From Thiocapsa marina 5811 (GTDB lineage Bacteria > Pseudomonadota > Gammaproteobacteria > Chromatiales > Chromatiaceae): a stretch of 64,000 nt of DNA. The stretch lies in the NCBI RefSeq assembly GCF_000223985.1, contig NZ_AFWV01000012.1, positions 162,074-226,073 of the forward strand, given 5' to 3'. This document shows positions 44,228-54,011 of the stretch, piece after piece (position 1 is the first letter of the stretch; each line of letters opens with the position of its first letter). The notes beneath the pieces are model-generated. The model did not search any database. It had not been told where the DNA came from and was given only the letters and a program-made list of their open reading frames with translations. Made by a program: the position numbers and the translations under genes.

Positions 44228-44313
44228 TAAACCGCGCCAGCTCCGACAGTTTTCGGAGCTGGCGCGGCCAAGCCAATCCAACAAACAACGCATGCCGCAC
44301 CGGGCGCGGTTCA
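44228..44313. repeat. Inverted-repeat element, copy 8, with hairpin
   Basis: Starts TAAACCGCGCC (44228-44238) and ends GGGCGCGGTTCA (44302-44313), with an inner stem of about 15 bp (44232-44246 with 44253-44267). It is about 90 percent alike to the copy at 41541. With copy 7 and the 25-bp hairpin it fills the 411-base gap between asd and fimV (44037-44447). Confidence 0.75.
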
Positions 44314-44447
44314 TGCCGTTCTTGGTGTGGGCCGACGCGTTCGGATATAGTCCGCTTGCTTCAAGGGAAATTCGGGCCGGACGAGCCATCGGCCGCCGGC
44401 TCTCCCAATCCCGGCGGTCCGATGTCGCCAGCGCACGAGGGAGGCGG

Positions 44448-47357
44448 ATGTCTCGTCAGGTCATTCAGGTGTCGATCGTCATCCTTGCCTTGATCGGCAC
44501 CGATGCTTCAGCCCTAGGCCTCGGAGGATTGCGCACCGAGTCCGCCCTCAATCAGCCTTTCGTCGGCGAGATCGATCTCTTCGACGTCAAATCCGACGAG
44601 CTCGATACGATCAAGGCGACTCTCGCAGGCCCGGATGCCTTTGCGAAATCCGGGATCGAGCGTTACCACTTTCTGACCGGCCTCGTCTTCAAGCCGGAGG
44701 TGTCGGCGCGCGGCGGCGAGGTGATCCGTGTGACGAGTCGCGAGCCGATTCGCGAGCCCTTCATGGATTTCCTCGTCGAGGTCGTCTGGCCGGCCGGTCA
44801 GATGGTCAAGGAATTCACGGTCCTCTTGGATCCGCCGTCGATGTCCGAGCGGCGCGCACCGCCGGTGCAGCCGCCCGCCATCGCGGATCGTCGAGCGGCT
44901 GCGCCTCCCCCGAGATCGCGATCGGCAGCGGGCTCCGCACCCCCTGCGCAGCGCACCGAGTCCGCCGATCCTGCCCCGTCGCAGCCGGCCCGGCGGATCC
45001 CGAGCGGGCCGGATGGGTTTCCTGCCTATTTCGGCCCCGTGCCGTCGGGAGCGGGTCTGTTGCGTCTGGCGCGCGGTGGTCAGCCGGCGGATGCGACGAC
45101 GGCCCAGACCGCACTGGCGCTGTATCGCAACAATCAGGACGCCTTCATCAACGGCGACATCGACCGTTTGATCGCCGGCAAGACGTTGGTGATCCCGACG
45201 CGAGCCGAACTGTTTGCGCTCGACGCGGCTGCGGCGGCGACGGAGCTTCAGGCGGCACTGAGCGGCGATGCGGTGCGTCGCTCGCCCATCACCGAGGTCG
45301 CGCGGATCGACGACGCCGCAGCGTCGCAGAGCGCGCGTCTGCGTATCGCGGGCGCGGCCGCCGGTGCGCTCCCCGGCACTCCGGATGTGCCGACGGTGCC
45401 CGCCGCCGACGACGCCGCAACGGACTCGGGTGCGCTGCCGTCACCGAATGCCGATCTGGAGCAGGATCTCCTGTTGGTGATCGAGGCGAGCGAGTCCGCC
45501 CGTCAGGAGACCGAAGAGCTTCGCGAACGGGTCCACGAGCTCGAGACCCAGCTCGCGGATATCCAAACCCTGCTGCAACTGCGAAACGCCGAGCTGGCAC
45601 GCCTTCAAGGGGACGCCTCGGGCGAATCGATCGGGATCGAGATCGATTCCGAAGGTTCGGAGCAGGCGCCCGATCCGGTGCTCGTCGAGGCGGAGATCGC
45701 CGCAGACGGTGCCGAGGAGATGACCTCGGAGCCTGCTTCGGAAACGGTCGCGGAGGAGGTCGTGGCCGCCCCCGACGAGCCATCGGCGGGCGACGACGCG
45801 CAGGTCGAGCCGAGCGTCGCCGGGGGCGAAACCGACACCGTCGCGGGCAGCGGCGATGCCTCCCCCGCGGCGGCCGACGTCGAGGAGATTGTGGTTGCGG
45901 AGGAGATCGACCCGGCGGACACCACCGCGTGGCATAGCTATCTGGTCCCGCTGGCCGGTTTCGCCGGGGTGACGGCCATCGGCGTTCTCGTGCTCTCGTT
46001 GCTGTCCGCGCGTCGTCGGCGCGAGCACGGGGAGGACGAAGACGAATGGAGCATCGACTCCGCCGTGCTGGATTTCCCGGAGAATGAACCGCCGCCCGAG
46101 TCCGCCGCGTCCGAGCCTGACGCGCCGCAACCGGCTGCCGCCGAGCGGCGGCCGGCCGATGCCGTCGCCGGATCCGCGACCGACGCCGGCCCGACGCCGC
46201 CGAGCAAGCCCGGTCTCTCTGCACCCGAGCCGACGGCGCGAGAGCCGCAGATCGACTCCGGATTGCTGACGCCGTCCTCCCAGCTGACCTCGTTCGGGCA
46301 TTTCGAAACTGAAACCGACGAGGCCGACGCGCTCTCCGAGGCCGACATCTACATCGCTTACGGTCGTTACAAGGAGGCCGAGGACCTGCTCAAGCGCGAG
46401 CTCAAACGCTCGCCCGATCGTCTCGACGTGCGATTCAAGCTGGCGGAGGTCTATGCCGGAGCCGAGAATCCCGATGCCTTGCGCAAGCTCATGCAGCACC
46501 TGAAGGCCGCCGGTGCGGACACCGCGGACCCTGCACGCTGGAAGCGCCTGAGCGCGATCGCCGCGGTGGTCGAGCAAGGCGGAACCTGGGACCCCGGGGC
46601 GACCATGCCGATCACCGAGGCGACCGGCATCCCGGCACCCGAGACGGGTCCGGATCTCGCTGCCTTGGAAGGCGACGCGGATGCGTTCTCCGGCGAGGCT
46701 CGCGAGGACGAAAACGACTTCTTCCGGCTCGACCTCGGCGAGCTCGAGCCGGAACCCCGTCCCGTCACGGCGGCACCGTCCCCGCAGGCCGAGACCCCGT
46801 CCGCGTCGACGGAGGACGGGGATCTGCCGCTGTTGTTCGACGATTCCGCGTTGAACGGTTCGCCCGATTTGCCGGAGCTGTCCGATCTGCAGGAGCTCTC
46901 CGTACCGTCGGGCGTCGAGGAGCTGGATCGTCCGGGCGGGATTTCCCGAGAGTCCGACTTGGTCCTGACGCTGGACGATCTTCGCGACTCTCGCGACTTG
47001 GACCTCGACGCCTTCCTGGACGCCGGATCGCCGTCGGCGGCCACGTCGAAGGCGCAGCCCGAGGAGCGGTTGCCGAGCCTGACGCTCCCGACGAACGAGA
47101 CCGCTCCCGCGCCGGAGAAGGCGCCCCGCGGCGGGCCCTCGCAGGATGTGCCCGAGCCCCCGGACGACGCGCTCTCCGATCAATGGGCGATGGATTCCGG
47201 GATCTGGGACGAGAATGCCACCAAGCTCGACCTCGCGCGTGCCTACATCGAGATGGACGACGCCGCCTCCGCGCGGGAGATCCTCGAGGAAGTGATCGCG
47301 GACGGTCGCGAGGAGCAACGCAGCGAGGCGCAGGACATGCTGAGGACACTCGTCTGA
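44448..47357 (+). CDS. fimV: FimV family pilus/polarity scaffold protein
   Basis: A 969-residue protein from ATG 44448 (RBS GAGGGAGG). The signal segment (VIQVSIVILALIGTDASA) is followed by the FimV N-terminal domain LGLGGLRTESALNQPFVGEIDL and a LysM-like region near 225-255 (NGDIDRLIAGKTLVIP). A coiled coil follows near 345-385, then an acidic linker and a transmembrane helix at about 497-518 (LVPLAGFAGVTAIGVLVLSLL). TPR-like helices lie around 630-680 (YGRYKEAEDLLKRELKRSPDRLDVRFKLAEVYA), with the conserved FimV C-terminus TKLDLARAYIEMDDAASAREILEEVI. FimV binds peptidoglycan and organises pole-localised machinery such as type IV pili. Confidence 0.93.
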   Translation: MSRQVIQVSIVILALIGTDASALGLGGLRTESALNQPFVGEIDLFDVKSDELDTIKATLAGPDAFAKSGIERYHFLTGLVFKPEVSARGGEVIRVTSREPIREPFMDFLVEVVWPAGQMVKEFTVLLDPPSMSERRAPPVQPPAIADRRAAAPPPRSRSAAGSAPPAQRTESADPAPSQPARRIPSGPDGFPAYFGPVPSGAGLLRLARGGQPADATTAQTALALYRNNQDAFINGDIDRLIAGKTLVIPTRAELFALDAAAAATELQAALSGDAVRRSPITEVARIDDAAASQSARLRIAGAAAGALPGTPDVPTVPAADDAATDSGALPSPNADLEQDLLLVIEASESARQETEELRERVHELETQLADIQTLLQLRNAELARLQGDASGESIGIEIDSEGSEQAPDPVLVEAEIAADGAEEMTSEPASETVAEEVVAAPDEPSAGDDAQVEPSVAGGETDTVAGSGDASPAAADVEEIVVAEEIDPADTTAWHSYLVPLAGFAGVTAIGVLVLSLLSARRRREHGEDEDEWSIDSAVLDFPENEPPPESAASEPDAPQPAAAERRPADAVAGSATDAGPTPPSKPGLSAPEPTAREPQIDSGLLTPSSQLTSFGHFETETDEADALSEADIYIAYGRYKEAEDLLKRELKRSPDRLDVRFKLAEVYAGAENPDALRKLMQHLKAAGADTADPARWKRLSAIAAVVEQGGTWDPGATMPITEATGIPAPETGPDLAALEGDADAFSGEAREDENDFFRLDLGELEPEPRPVTAAPSPQAETPSASTEDGDLPLLFDDSALNGSPDLPELSDLQELSVPSGVEELDRPGGISRESDLVLTLDDLRDSRDLDLDAFLDAGSPSAATSKAQPEERLPSLTLPTNETAPAPEKAPRGGPSQDVPEPPDDALSDQWAMDSGIWDENATKLDLARAYIEMDDAASAREILEEVIADGREEQRSEAQDMLRTLV

Positions 47358-47386
47358 ATGCCGAGATGGGGCCTCTGCCGAGGAGG

Positions 47387-48295
47387 ATGCCGAGAAGGGT
47401 GTCGGCAGCGCGCTCGACATCCGAGCCGAGTCTCGAGTCCACGCCCGAGCCGGACGGATCGGGGTCGGTCGCCGCGGCGAACCTGCACCGGATCGCCATG
47501 GGGATCGAGTACGACGGCTCGGCCTTTCGCGGTTGGCAGATCCAGGTCGGGGTTCGCAGCGTACAGGCGACGCTCGAAGAGGCGATCGGCCAGGTCGCCG
47601 ATCATCCCATCCGCGTGCAGTGTGCCGGGCGCACGGATGCCGGTGTGCATGCCGACGAGCAGGTCGTGCATTTCGACACCTCCGCGCGTCGAACCGAGCG
47701 TGCCTGGGTGCTCGGGACCAACGTCAATCTGCCGCCGGATGTCGCCGTGCGCTGGGCCTGTCCGGTCGACCCGCAGTTTCATGCCCGTTTCGACGCGCAG
47801 GCCCGTCACTACCGCTACCTGATCATGGTCCGCGCGACCCGCTCGCCCCTGCAGCGCGACCGCGCCGTCTGGAGCCACCGCCCCTTGGATATCGAACGCA
47901 TGCGCGAGGCCGGACAGGCGCTCGTCGGCGTGCATGATTTCTCGAGCTTTCGCGCGGTCGCCTGTCAGGCGAAGAGTCCGATCCGCCATCTGCACTATCT
48001 GGAGCTGAGCGAGACGGATGACCTCATTGAATTGCGGGTTGGTGCCAACGGGTTTTTGCACCATATGGTTCGCAACATCGCCGGCGTGTTGATGACGATC
48101 GGCCGCGGCGAGGCGCCGCTCGACTGGACGCGCGAGCTCCTCGAGCTGCGCGACCGCCGCCTCGGCGGCGTGACCGCCCCACCCCAAGGGCTCTATTTCG
48201 TCCGCGCCGACTACCCGGAAGCGTTTCAACTGCCGTCCGGTCCGGCGCCGGCACCATCGACGGATCAGCACAATGTCCCACGCTCTTGCTTGTAA
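47387..48295 (+). CDS. truA: tRNA pseudouridine(38-40) synthase
   Basis: The core begins HRIAMGIEYDGSAFRGWQIQ, and the catalytic aspartate is in CAGRTDAGVHADEQVVHF. Other landmarks are FDAQARHYRYLIM, FSSFRAVACQAKSP and FLHHMVRNIAGVLMTIGRGE. It isomerises uridines in the anticodon arm of many tRNAs. The start is uncertain: ATG 47387 gives a low-complexity leader of about 37 residues, ATG 47366 is slightly longer, and ATG 47498 starts at the homologous core. It follows fimV in the conserved order. The stop is 5 bases before an inverted-repeat element. Confidence 0.92.
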   Translation: MPRRVSAARSTSEPSLESTPEPDGSGSVAAANLHRIAMGIEYDGSAFRGWQIQVGVRSVQATLEEAIGQVADHPIRVQCAGRTDAGVHADEQVVHFDTSARRTERAWVLGTNVNLPPDVAVRWACPVDPQFHARFDAQARHYRYLIMVRATRSPLQRDRAVWSHRPLDIERMREAGQALVGVHDFSSFRAVACQAKSPIRHLHYLELSETDDLIELRVGANGFLHHMVRNIAGVLMTIGRGEAPLDWTRELLELRDRRLGGVTAPPQGLYFVRADYPEAFQLPSGPAPAPSTDQHNVPRSCL

Positions 48296-48299
48296 TCAC

Positions 48300-48387
48300 C
48301 TGAACCGCGTCGACTCGACCCTCGCATGTCGCCCCGACGCGCGATGCTCCGCCCCCCGTTGGTCTGTCGTGCAAGGACGCGGTTCAG
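48300..48387. repeat. Inverted-repeat element, copy 9
   Basis: Arms CTGAACCGCGTC (48300-48311) and GACGCGGTTCAG (48376-48387) are perfect complements. It fills the gap between truA and trpF, ending 16 bases before the trpF start, so it would be in the leader of any message reading through. Confidence 0.8.
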
Positions 48388-48403
48388 TAGGCATTCGCCA
48401 ATC

Positions 48404-49030
48404 ATGAGAACCCGCGTTAAGATTTGCGGCCTGACGCGTCGGGCCGACGTGGACGCGGCGGTTGCCGCGGGGGTCGACGCGGTCGGCTTCGTCTTCCATC
48501 CGCCGAGTCCGCGCGCGGTATCGCCGCACGATGCCCGTGACCTCTGCGCCGGGTTGCCGCCCTTCGTGACGGCGGTCGGGCTCTTCGTCGATGCCTCTCC
48601 GGAGTACATCCGCTCGACCCTGGATCAGGTTCCGCTCGAGCTGCTGCAATTCCACGGGGAGGAGGCCCCGGAGCTCTGCGCATCCTTCGGCCGGCGATGG
48701 ATCAAGGCGATCCGGATGCGTCCGGGTGTGGACCTCGCCGAGGAGCAGAGGCGTTACGGGCACGCCGCCGGGCTCTTGCTCGACACCTTCGATCCGGCTC
48801 GCCCCGGCGGGACCGGACAACGCTTCGATTGGGATCGGATCCCGACGGCGCTCGCGCGCTCGATCGTCCTCGCAGGCGGCCTGGACGGCGAGAATGTCGG
48901 GGAGGCGATCCGCAGGGTCCGTCCGTTCGGCGTCGACGTGAGCGGCGGCGTGGAGGCATCGAAGGGCATCAAGGACCATGACAAGATTCGTGATTTTATG
49001 CAGAGGGTGAACGATGTCGACTTCTCCTGA
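48404..49030 (+). CDS. trpF: Phosphoribosylanthranilate isomerase
   Basis: A 208-residue TIM-barrel enzyme beginning [23 protein letters not shown], with the catalytic Cys8 in KICGLT and Asp in [21 protein letters not shown], ending with the phosphate loop [21 protein letters not shown]. It converts N-(5-phosphoribosyl)anthranilate to CdRP in tryptophan synthesis. It overlaps trpB by 17 bases. The trpF-trpB-trpA arrangement without trpEGDC is common in gammaproteobacteria of this type. Confidence 0.97.
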   Translation: MRTRVKICGLTRRADVDAAVAAGVDAVGFVFHPPSPRAVSPHDARDLCAGLPPFVTAVGLFVDASPEYIRSTLDQVPLELLQFHGEEAPELCASFGRRWIKAIRMRPGVDLAEEQRRYGHAAGLLLDTFDPARPGGTGQRFDWDRIPTALARSIVLAGGLDGENVGEAIRRVRPFGVDVSGGVEASKGIKDHDKIRDFMQRVNDVDFS

Positions 49031-50279
49031 TCATCTCGGCTTGGCCGGTACCGGTTCGGCCGGCGCAACGCTCGCATCGTCCGGTGCGTACAACTGGCCG
49101 GACGCAGGTGGTCATTTCGGAACCTACGGCGGGATGTTCGTCCCCGAGACCCTCATGCATCCGCTCGAAGAGCTGCGCACGGCCTACGAGCGCTACATGG
49201 CCGATCCCGAGTTTCTGGCCGAGCTCGATGCCGACCTTCAAGACTACGTCGGCCGGCCCTCGCCCCTCTATCACGCCGAGCGTTGGAGCCGCGAGCTGGG
49301 CGGCGCACAGATCTTTTTGAAGCGCGAGGATCTCAATCACACCGGCGCGCACAAGGTCAACAACACGATCGGTCAGGCACTGCTCGCCCGGCGCATGGGC
49401 AAGACCCGCATCATCGCCGAGACCGGCGCAGGTCAGCATGGCGTGGCGAGCGCGACCGTCGCCGCCCGTCTGGGGCTCGAGTGCGTCGTCTATATGGGCG
49501 AGGTCGACATTGCCCGCCAAGAGGCGAACGTCTACCGCATGCGCCTGCTCGGGGCGCGCGTGGTCTCGGTCACCTCCGGCTCGCGCACCCTCAAGGATGC
49601 GCTCAACGAGGCGATGCGCGATTGGGTGACCAACATCGACGACACCTTCTACATCATCGGCACGGTCGCCGGCCCGCATCCCTACCCGGCGATGGTCCGG
49701 GATTTTCAGGCGGTCATCGGTCGCGAGGCCCGCGCCCAGATGCTCGCGCGCAGCGGGCGGCTGCCCGATGCCCTGGTCGCCTGCGTGGGTGGCGGCTCCA
49801 ACGCCATCGGACTCTTCTATCCCTTCATCCCGGATGAAGGCGTGGCCATCTACGGGGTGGAGGCCGCCGGCGACGGTCTGCAGACCGGTCGTCATGCCGC
49901 GCCGCTCTGCGCGGGCCGCCCGGGCGTGCTGCACGGCAACCGCACCTATCTGATGGAAGACAACCATGGTCAGATCGTCGAGACCCACTCCATCTCCGCC
50001 GGGCTGGACTATCCGGGCGTCGGTCCGGAGCATGCCTGGCTGAAAGACAGCGGGCGCGCGCACTACGACTCGGTCACCGACGACGAGGCCCTGCGCGCCT
50101 TCCATCATCTGACCCGAACCGAGGGCATCATCCCCGCGCTCGAGTCCAGTCACGCCTTGGCCTTCGTGCACAAGCTTGCGCCGACTATGCGCCGGGATCA
50201 GACGATCATCGTCAATCTCTCGGGCCGCGGGGACAAGGATATGCACACGGTCGCCAGTCACGACGGGTTGGTGTTATGA
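49014..50279 (+). CDS. trpB: Tryptophan synthase beta subunit
   Basis: A 421-residue PLP enzyme with the PLP lysine in [33 protein letters not shown] and a C-terminal [11 protein letters not shown]. It condenses indole with serine. The N-terminus carries a short extension ([28 protein letters not shown]) before the conserved [15 protein letters not shown]. Its stop overlaps the trpA start by the ATGA arrangement, as expected for subunits of one complex. Confidence 0.97.
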   Translation: MSTSPDHLGLAGTGSAGATLASSGAYNWPDAGGHFGTYGGMFVPETLMHPLEELRTAYERYMADPEFLAELDADLQDYVGRPSPLYHAERWSRELGGAQIFLKREDLNHTGAHKVNNTIGQALLARRMGKTRIIAETGAGQHGVASATVAARLGLECVVYMGEVDIARQEANVYRMRLLGARVVSVTSGSRTLKDALNEAMRDWVTNIDDTFYIIGTVAGPHPYPAMVRDFQAVIGREARAQMLARSGRLPDALVACVGGGSNAIGLFYPFIPDEGVAIYGVEAAGDGLQTGRHAAPLCAGRPGVLHGNRTYLMEDNHGQIVETHSISAGLDYPGVGPEHAWLKDSGRAHYDSVTDDEALRAFHHLTRTEGIIPALESSHALAFVHKLAPTMRRDQTIIVNLSGRGDKDMHTVASHDGLVL

Positions 50280-51097
50280 GTCGAATCGCCGCACGTTTCG
50301 AGCAGCTCAGCGACCGGGGTCGCACGGCGCTCATCCCCTTCGTCACCGCCGGTGATCCGTCGCCCGCGGTGACCGTGCCACTGATGCACGCGATGGTCGC
50401 CGCGGGCGTGGATCTCATCGAGCTGGGCGTGCCCTTCTCCGATCCGATCGCCGACGGTCCGGTCATCCAGCGGGCGACCGAGCGCGCCCTGGCCCAAGGG
50501 GTCTCGCTGGACGACGTGCTCGACATGGTCCGGCGCTTTCGCGAGCAGGACACCGAGACGCCCGTCATCCTCATGGGTTATCTCAACCCGATCGAGGTGA
50601 TGGGGTACGAGACCTTCGCGGTCGCGGCGAAGTCGGCCGGCCTGGACGGCGCCTTGATCGTCGACGTGCCGCCCGAGGAAGGCCACGCGCTGGTCGAGAT
50701 GCTGAAGGCGCAGGGGCTGGACTTGGTCTATCTCCTGGCGCCGACCTCGACCGAGTCGCGCATCGCGCGGATCGGCGAGGTCGCCTCCGGCTTCGTCTAT
50801 TACGTCTCGGTGAAGGGCGTGACCGGAGCGGGCAATCTGGACACCGCCGCCGTTGCCGAAAAGGTGGGTCTCATCAAGTCGCTGATCCGGCTCCCGGTCG
50901 GGGTCGGATTCGGCATCAACAACCCCGAAACGGCCGCTTCGGTCGCCCGGGTCGCCGATGCGGTCATCGTCGGCAGCGCTATCGTGAGTCGGATCGAGGC
51001 GCTCGCCGCGACCCCGGAGCGTATCCCCGAGGCCGTCGCCGAGTTTCTCGCCGGTCTACGCCACGCCATCGACGAGGTGGATGCCCATGTCGCCTAA
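50276..51097 (+). CDS. trpA: Tryptophan synthase alpha subunit
   Basis: A 273-residue TIM-barrel enzyme starting [28 protein letters not shown]. The catalytic Glu is in [20 protein letters not shown] and the Asp in [11 protein letters not shown]. Later [13 protein letters not shown] and [12 protein letters not shown] form the phosphate site. It releases indole from indole-3-glycerol phosphate and channels it to TrpB. A long open frame that can extend accD overlaps its last 17 bases. Confidence 0.97.
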   Translation: MSRIAARFEQLSDRGRTALIPFVTAGDPSPAVTVPLMHAMVAAGVDLIELGVPFSDPIADGPVIQRATERALAQGVSLDDVLDMVRRFREQDTETPVILMGYLNPIEVMGYETFAVAAKSAGLDGALIVDVPPEEGHALVEMLKAQGLDLVYLLAPTSTESRIARIGEVASGFVYYVSVKGVTGAGNLDTAAVAEKVGLIKSLIRLPVGVGFGINNPETAASVARVADAVIVGSAIVSRIEALAATPERIPEAVAEFLAGLRHAIDEVDAHVA

Positions 51098-51293
51098 GCC
51101 CCCCGGCCGAGTGCGCCACGCGCTCACGCGTTTGGATCAACCCAACTCGCCCGCCGCGACCGCCTCCGGGAAAGCGGCGCCCGGCCAAACCGCGCCCGCT
51201 CAGAACGGGCAGGGCCAGGCCGCATCGCGTCAGGCGACCGATGACTTCAAAGGCGATCGCGCGGCGACCCTCAAACAGGCAATGGACAAGAGT

Positions 51294-52175
51294 ATGAGCT
51301 GGTTCGAGAAGCTGATCCCGAGCCGCATCCGTACCGATGCCAGCACCAAGCGAGCCGTGCCCGAAGGCGTTTGGGCCAAATGTCCGGGCTGCCAGGCCAT
51401 CCTCTACCGCGCGGAGCTCGAGAGAAACCTCGAGGTCTGCCCCAAGTGCAGTCACCACAGCCGTTTGAGCGGGCGGCGCCGGCTCGAGACCTTTCTCGAT
51501 CCGGAAGGTCGCGAGGAGATCGGGGTCGACCTCGAGTCTCTGGATCCGCTCAAATTCAAGGATCTGAAGAAATACAAAGACCGTCTCGTGCAGGCCCAGA
51601 AGCAGTCCTCCGAGAAGGAGGCGATGATCGTCATGCGCGGGCGGTTGAAGGGTCAGCCGATCGTTGCCTCGGCCTTCGAGTTCGGTTTCATGGGCGGTTC
51701 CATGGGCTCGGTCGTCGGCGAGCGGTTCGTGCGAGGTGTCGAGGCCGCGCTCGAGCAGAATTCGCCCTACGTCTGTTTCTCGGCGAGCGGCGGTGCGCGC
51801 ATGCAGGAGAGCCTCTTCTCGCTGATGCAGATGGCCAAGACCAGCGCGGCCCTGGGGCGCATGCGCGAGCACGCGCTTCCCTTCGTCTCCGTGATGACGG
51901 ATCCGACCATGGGCGGCGTCTCGGCGAGTCTCGCGATGCTCGGCGATCTCAATATCGCCGAGCCCAACGCACTGATCGGTTTTGCCGGTCCGCGCGTGAT
52001 CGAGCAGACGGTTCACGAAAAGCTGCCTGAGGGCTTCCAGCGCAGCGAGTTCCTGATCGAAAAAGGCGCACTCGATATGATTATCGACCGGCGCGACCTG
52101 CGCGAACGGATTGCCGATCTGCTCGCGATCTTGACGCATCGGCCGCGGTATGTCCGTACCGTGGTGCCTGTCTGA
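51294..52175 (+). CDS. accD: Acetyl-CoA carboxylase carboxyltransferase beta subunit
   Basis: The start at ATG 51294 gives [12 protein letters not shown], the usual AccD N-terminus, and 293 residues. A zinc ribbon with [23 protein letters not shown] lies near residues 27-49. The crotonase-fold carboxyltransferase follows, with [40 protein letters not shown] and [11 protein letters not shown]. It transfers CO2 from biotin to acetyl-CoA with AccA. The frame is open back to ATG 51081 inside trpA; using it would add a 71-residue low-complexity leader. The TGA stop (52173-52175) is in the arm of an inverted-repeat element. Confidence 0.95.
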   Translation: MSWFEKLIPSRIRTDASTKRAVPEGVWAKCPGCQAILYRAELERNLEVCPKCSHHSRLSGRRRLETFLDPEGREEIGVDLESLDPLKFKDLKKYKDRLVQAQKQSSEKEAMIVMRGRLKGQPIVASAFEFGFMGGSMGSVVGERFVRGVEAALEQNSPYVCFSASGGARMQESLFSLMQMAKTSAALGRMREHALPFVSVMTDPTMGGVSASLAMLGDLNIAEPNALIGFAGPRVIEQTVHEKLPEGFQRSEFLIEKGALDMIIDRRDLRERIADLLAILTHRPRYVRTVVPV

Positions 52176-52259
52176 ATCGCGTCGTTTTGCGATTTGGACG
52201 GAGCGCGTTTTGGGGCGGGTTTGCATGTGTTTGCGGGCCTTGGAGCGGACGCGATTCAG
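52172..52259. repeat. Inverted-repeat element, copy 10
   Basis: Arms CTGAATCGCGTC (52172-52183) and GACGCGATTCAG (52248-52259) are perfect complements. The accD stop codon is inside the left arm. The rest of the 172-base gap to folC shows nothing further. Confidence 0.8.
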
Positions 52260-52347
52260 GACATCGAATGCGCTTGAAGGTGTGGGTGTGTCGTGTCGTG
52301 CGAGGTGCGGGATGGCGGTCGGCGTGGCTGGGTGAGGCGGGGGCGTT

Positions 52348-53652
52348 GTGGCCGACATGACGCGTTTCGACAACCTCGATGCCTGGTTGAGCTGGCAGAT
52401 GCAGCTGCATCCGAAGGCCATTGCGCTCGGGCTCGAACGGGTGGCGGCTGTTTGGGAGCGCTTGGGGCCGGCCTCCTTGCCGTTTCCGCTCGTCACGGTC
52501 GGCGGGACCAACGGCAAGGGCTCCTGTGTCGCGATGGCGGAGGCGATCTGTCGTGCCGCCGGATATCGCACCGGGGTCTACAGCTCCCCGCATCTGCTGC
52601 GGTACAACGAGCGTGTGCGGATCGACGGGGAGGACGTCTCCGATGCGCTCCTCTGCGAGTCGTTCGAGCGCATCGACCGGGCGCGCGGGGAGACGGCGCT
52701 GACCTATTTCGAGTTCGGCACCCTCGCTGCGCTCGATCTCTTCGTGCGTAGCGCGCCCGATGTCGTGATCCTCGAGGTGGGGCTCGGCGGGCGGCTCGAC
52801 GCGGTGAATCTGTGGGACGCCGATGTCTCTGTGGTGACCTCGATCGGGCTGGATCACACGGCCTGGCTGGGCGACTCGCCGGATGAGATTGCCTTTGAGA
52901 AGGCGGGGATCTTTCGCCCGGATCGTCCGGCCGTGATCGGGCAGCGCGATGCGCCGGCGCGCCTGCGCGCCGAGGCGCTCCGGCGCGGGAGTCTGCCCGT
53001 GCAGCTCGGTCGCGAGATCGACTGGACCATCGGCGACGGGGGTGGCTGGATTTGGAGCGCCCCCCCGGGCGAGCGTTTGGCCCTTCCCGAGCCGGCGATG
53101 CGTGGCCCGTTCCAATACGACAACGCTTCGGCCGCGATCGCCGCACTCCGCGCCCTGCACGAGCGCTTGCCGATCTCGGTCAACGCGATCCGGGCCGGCT
53201 TGCAGCGCGCGCGGCTGCCGGGGCGGTTTCAGGTCTTCCCCGGGACGCTGACCTATATTCTGGACGTCGCGCACAACGGCGAGGCGGCGCAGGCACTGGC
53301 CGCGAATCTGCGGGCCTTCGCCTGCCGAGGTCGGCTTCGCGCCGTCCTCGCCGTGCTGGGGGACAAGTCGCCGGTTTCGATCGTCGAGCCGCTCCTGCCG
53401 TTCGTGAGCGATTGGTACCTCACCCAGAGTCGGGATCCGCGAGCCATGCCCGTGGAGATGCTGAGCGAGCGTCTCGCGGCGGTCTTGCCTAAGCCTGCGG
53501 CGGCGACGTCCTCGGATCTCGATGCGGCGCTCGGGGCTGCGGAGGCCGCATCCGAGCCGGGCGACGCCCTGTTGGTGGTCGGCTCCTTTACGAGTGTCGG
53601 CGCTGTGCTGCGACATTTCGAAGGGAGCCGAGCCGAGCGCGAGGGCGGCTAG
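52348..53652 (+). CDS. folC: Bifunctional folylpolyglutamate/dihydrofolate synthase
   Basis: A 434-residue Mur-ligase-fold enzyme. The P-loop is VTVGGTNGKGSCVAMAEAI, followed by GVYSSPHLLRYNERVRIDG, LEVGLGGRLDAVN, TSIGLDHTAWLGD and DVAHNGEAAQALA. It adds glutamate to dihydropteroate and folates. Start GTG 52348 is used; ATG 52357 three codons later is equally possible. It follows accD in the conserved order accD-folC-dedD-cvpA-purF. Confidence 0.95.
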   Translation: MADMTRFDNLDAWLSWQMQLHPKAIALGLERVAAVWERLGPASLPFPLVTVGGTNGKGSCVAMAEAICRAAGYRTGVYSSPHLLRYNERVRIDGEDVSDALLCESFERIDRARGETALTYFEFGTLAALDLFVRSAPDVVILEVGLGGRLDAVNLWDADVSVVTSIGLDHTAWLGDSPDEIAFEKAGIFRPDRPAVIGQRDAPARLRAEALRRGSLPVQLGREIDWTIGDGGGWIWSAPPGERLALPEPAMRGPFQYDNASAAIAALRALHERLPISVNAIRAGLQRARLPGRFQVFPGTLTYILDVAHNGEAAQALAANLRAFACRGRLRAVLAVLGDKSPVSIVEPLLPFVSDWYLTQSRDPRAMPVEMLSERLAAVLPKPAAATSSDLDAALGAAEAASEPGDALLVVGSFTSVGAVLRHFEGSRAEREGG

Positions 53653-54011
53653 GGGGTGCCGCGAGCCGACCGCGCGGCGCGTCGATCCGAATTATCCGAT
53701 TGAAATCAATAGCGAACTTTCTGCTGCATCGGTAGCGCTGCGGCAGCGGCGTGCTATACTCCCGGCCTTTCGGGGGCCCATCGAGGGTCATACCGAGCAG
53801 GCGTGTCGTTTTCAGGAGCGCAGGGTGCCTCCCATACGCGTCGGGGCAAGGGAGCCGACGAGGCGAGGCGGCCCTAGCGGCGAGGAGGTGCAACGCAGTC
53901 CGTGCGCGCGGGGTTTGCAAGGCGGCGGAACGGTCGTATGTGCTCGGTATGTTCATCAGGGTCTGACGGCGTCGGCGATGCGCGCGGCGCCCGGCGTGCG
54001 GGTGGAGACTT
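53653..54011 (+). promoter_or_regulatory. Gene-free gap between folC and dedD
   Basis: This 359-base gap has no convincing reading frame. A TATACT hexamer at 53755-53760 preceded by GTGC is a possible -10, but no good -35 is seen at the proper distance. It may hold the promoter for dedD-cvpA-purF. Confidence 0.3.

Noticed and set aside
45441..47420. 659-residue open frame opposite fimV
   Set aside because: Shadow of the acidic, repetitive fimV coding sequence.
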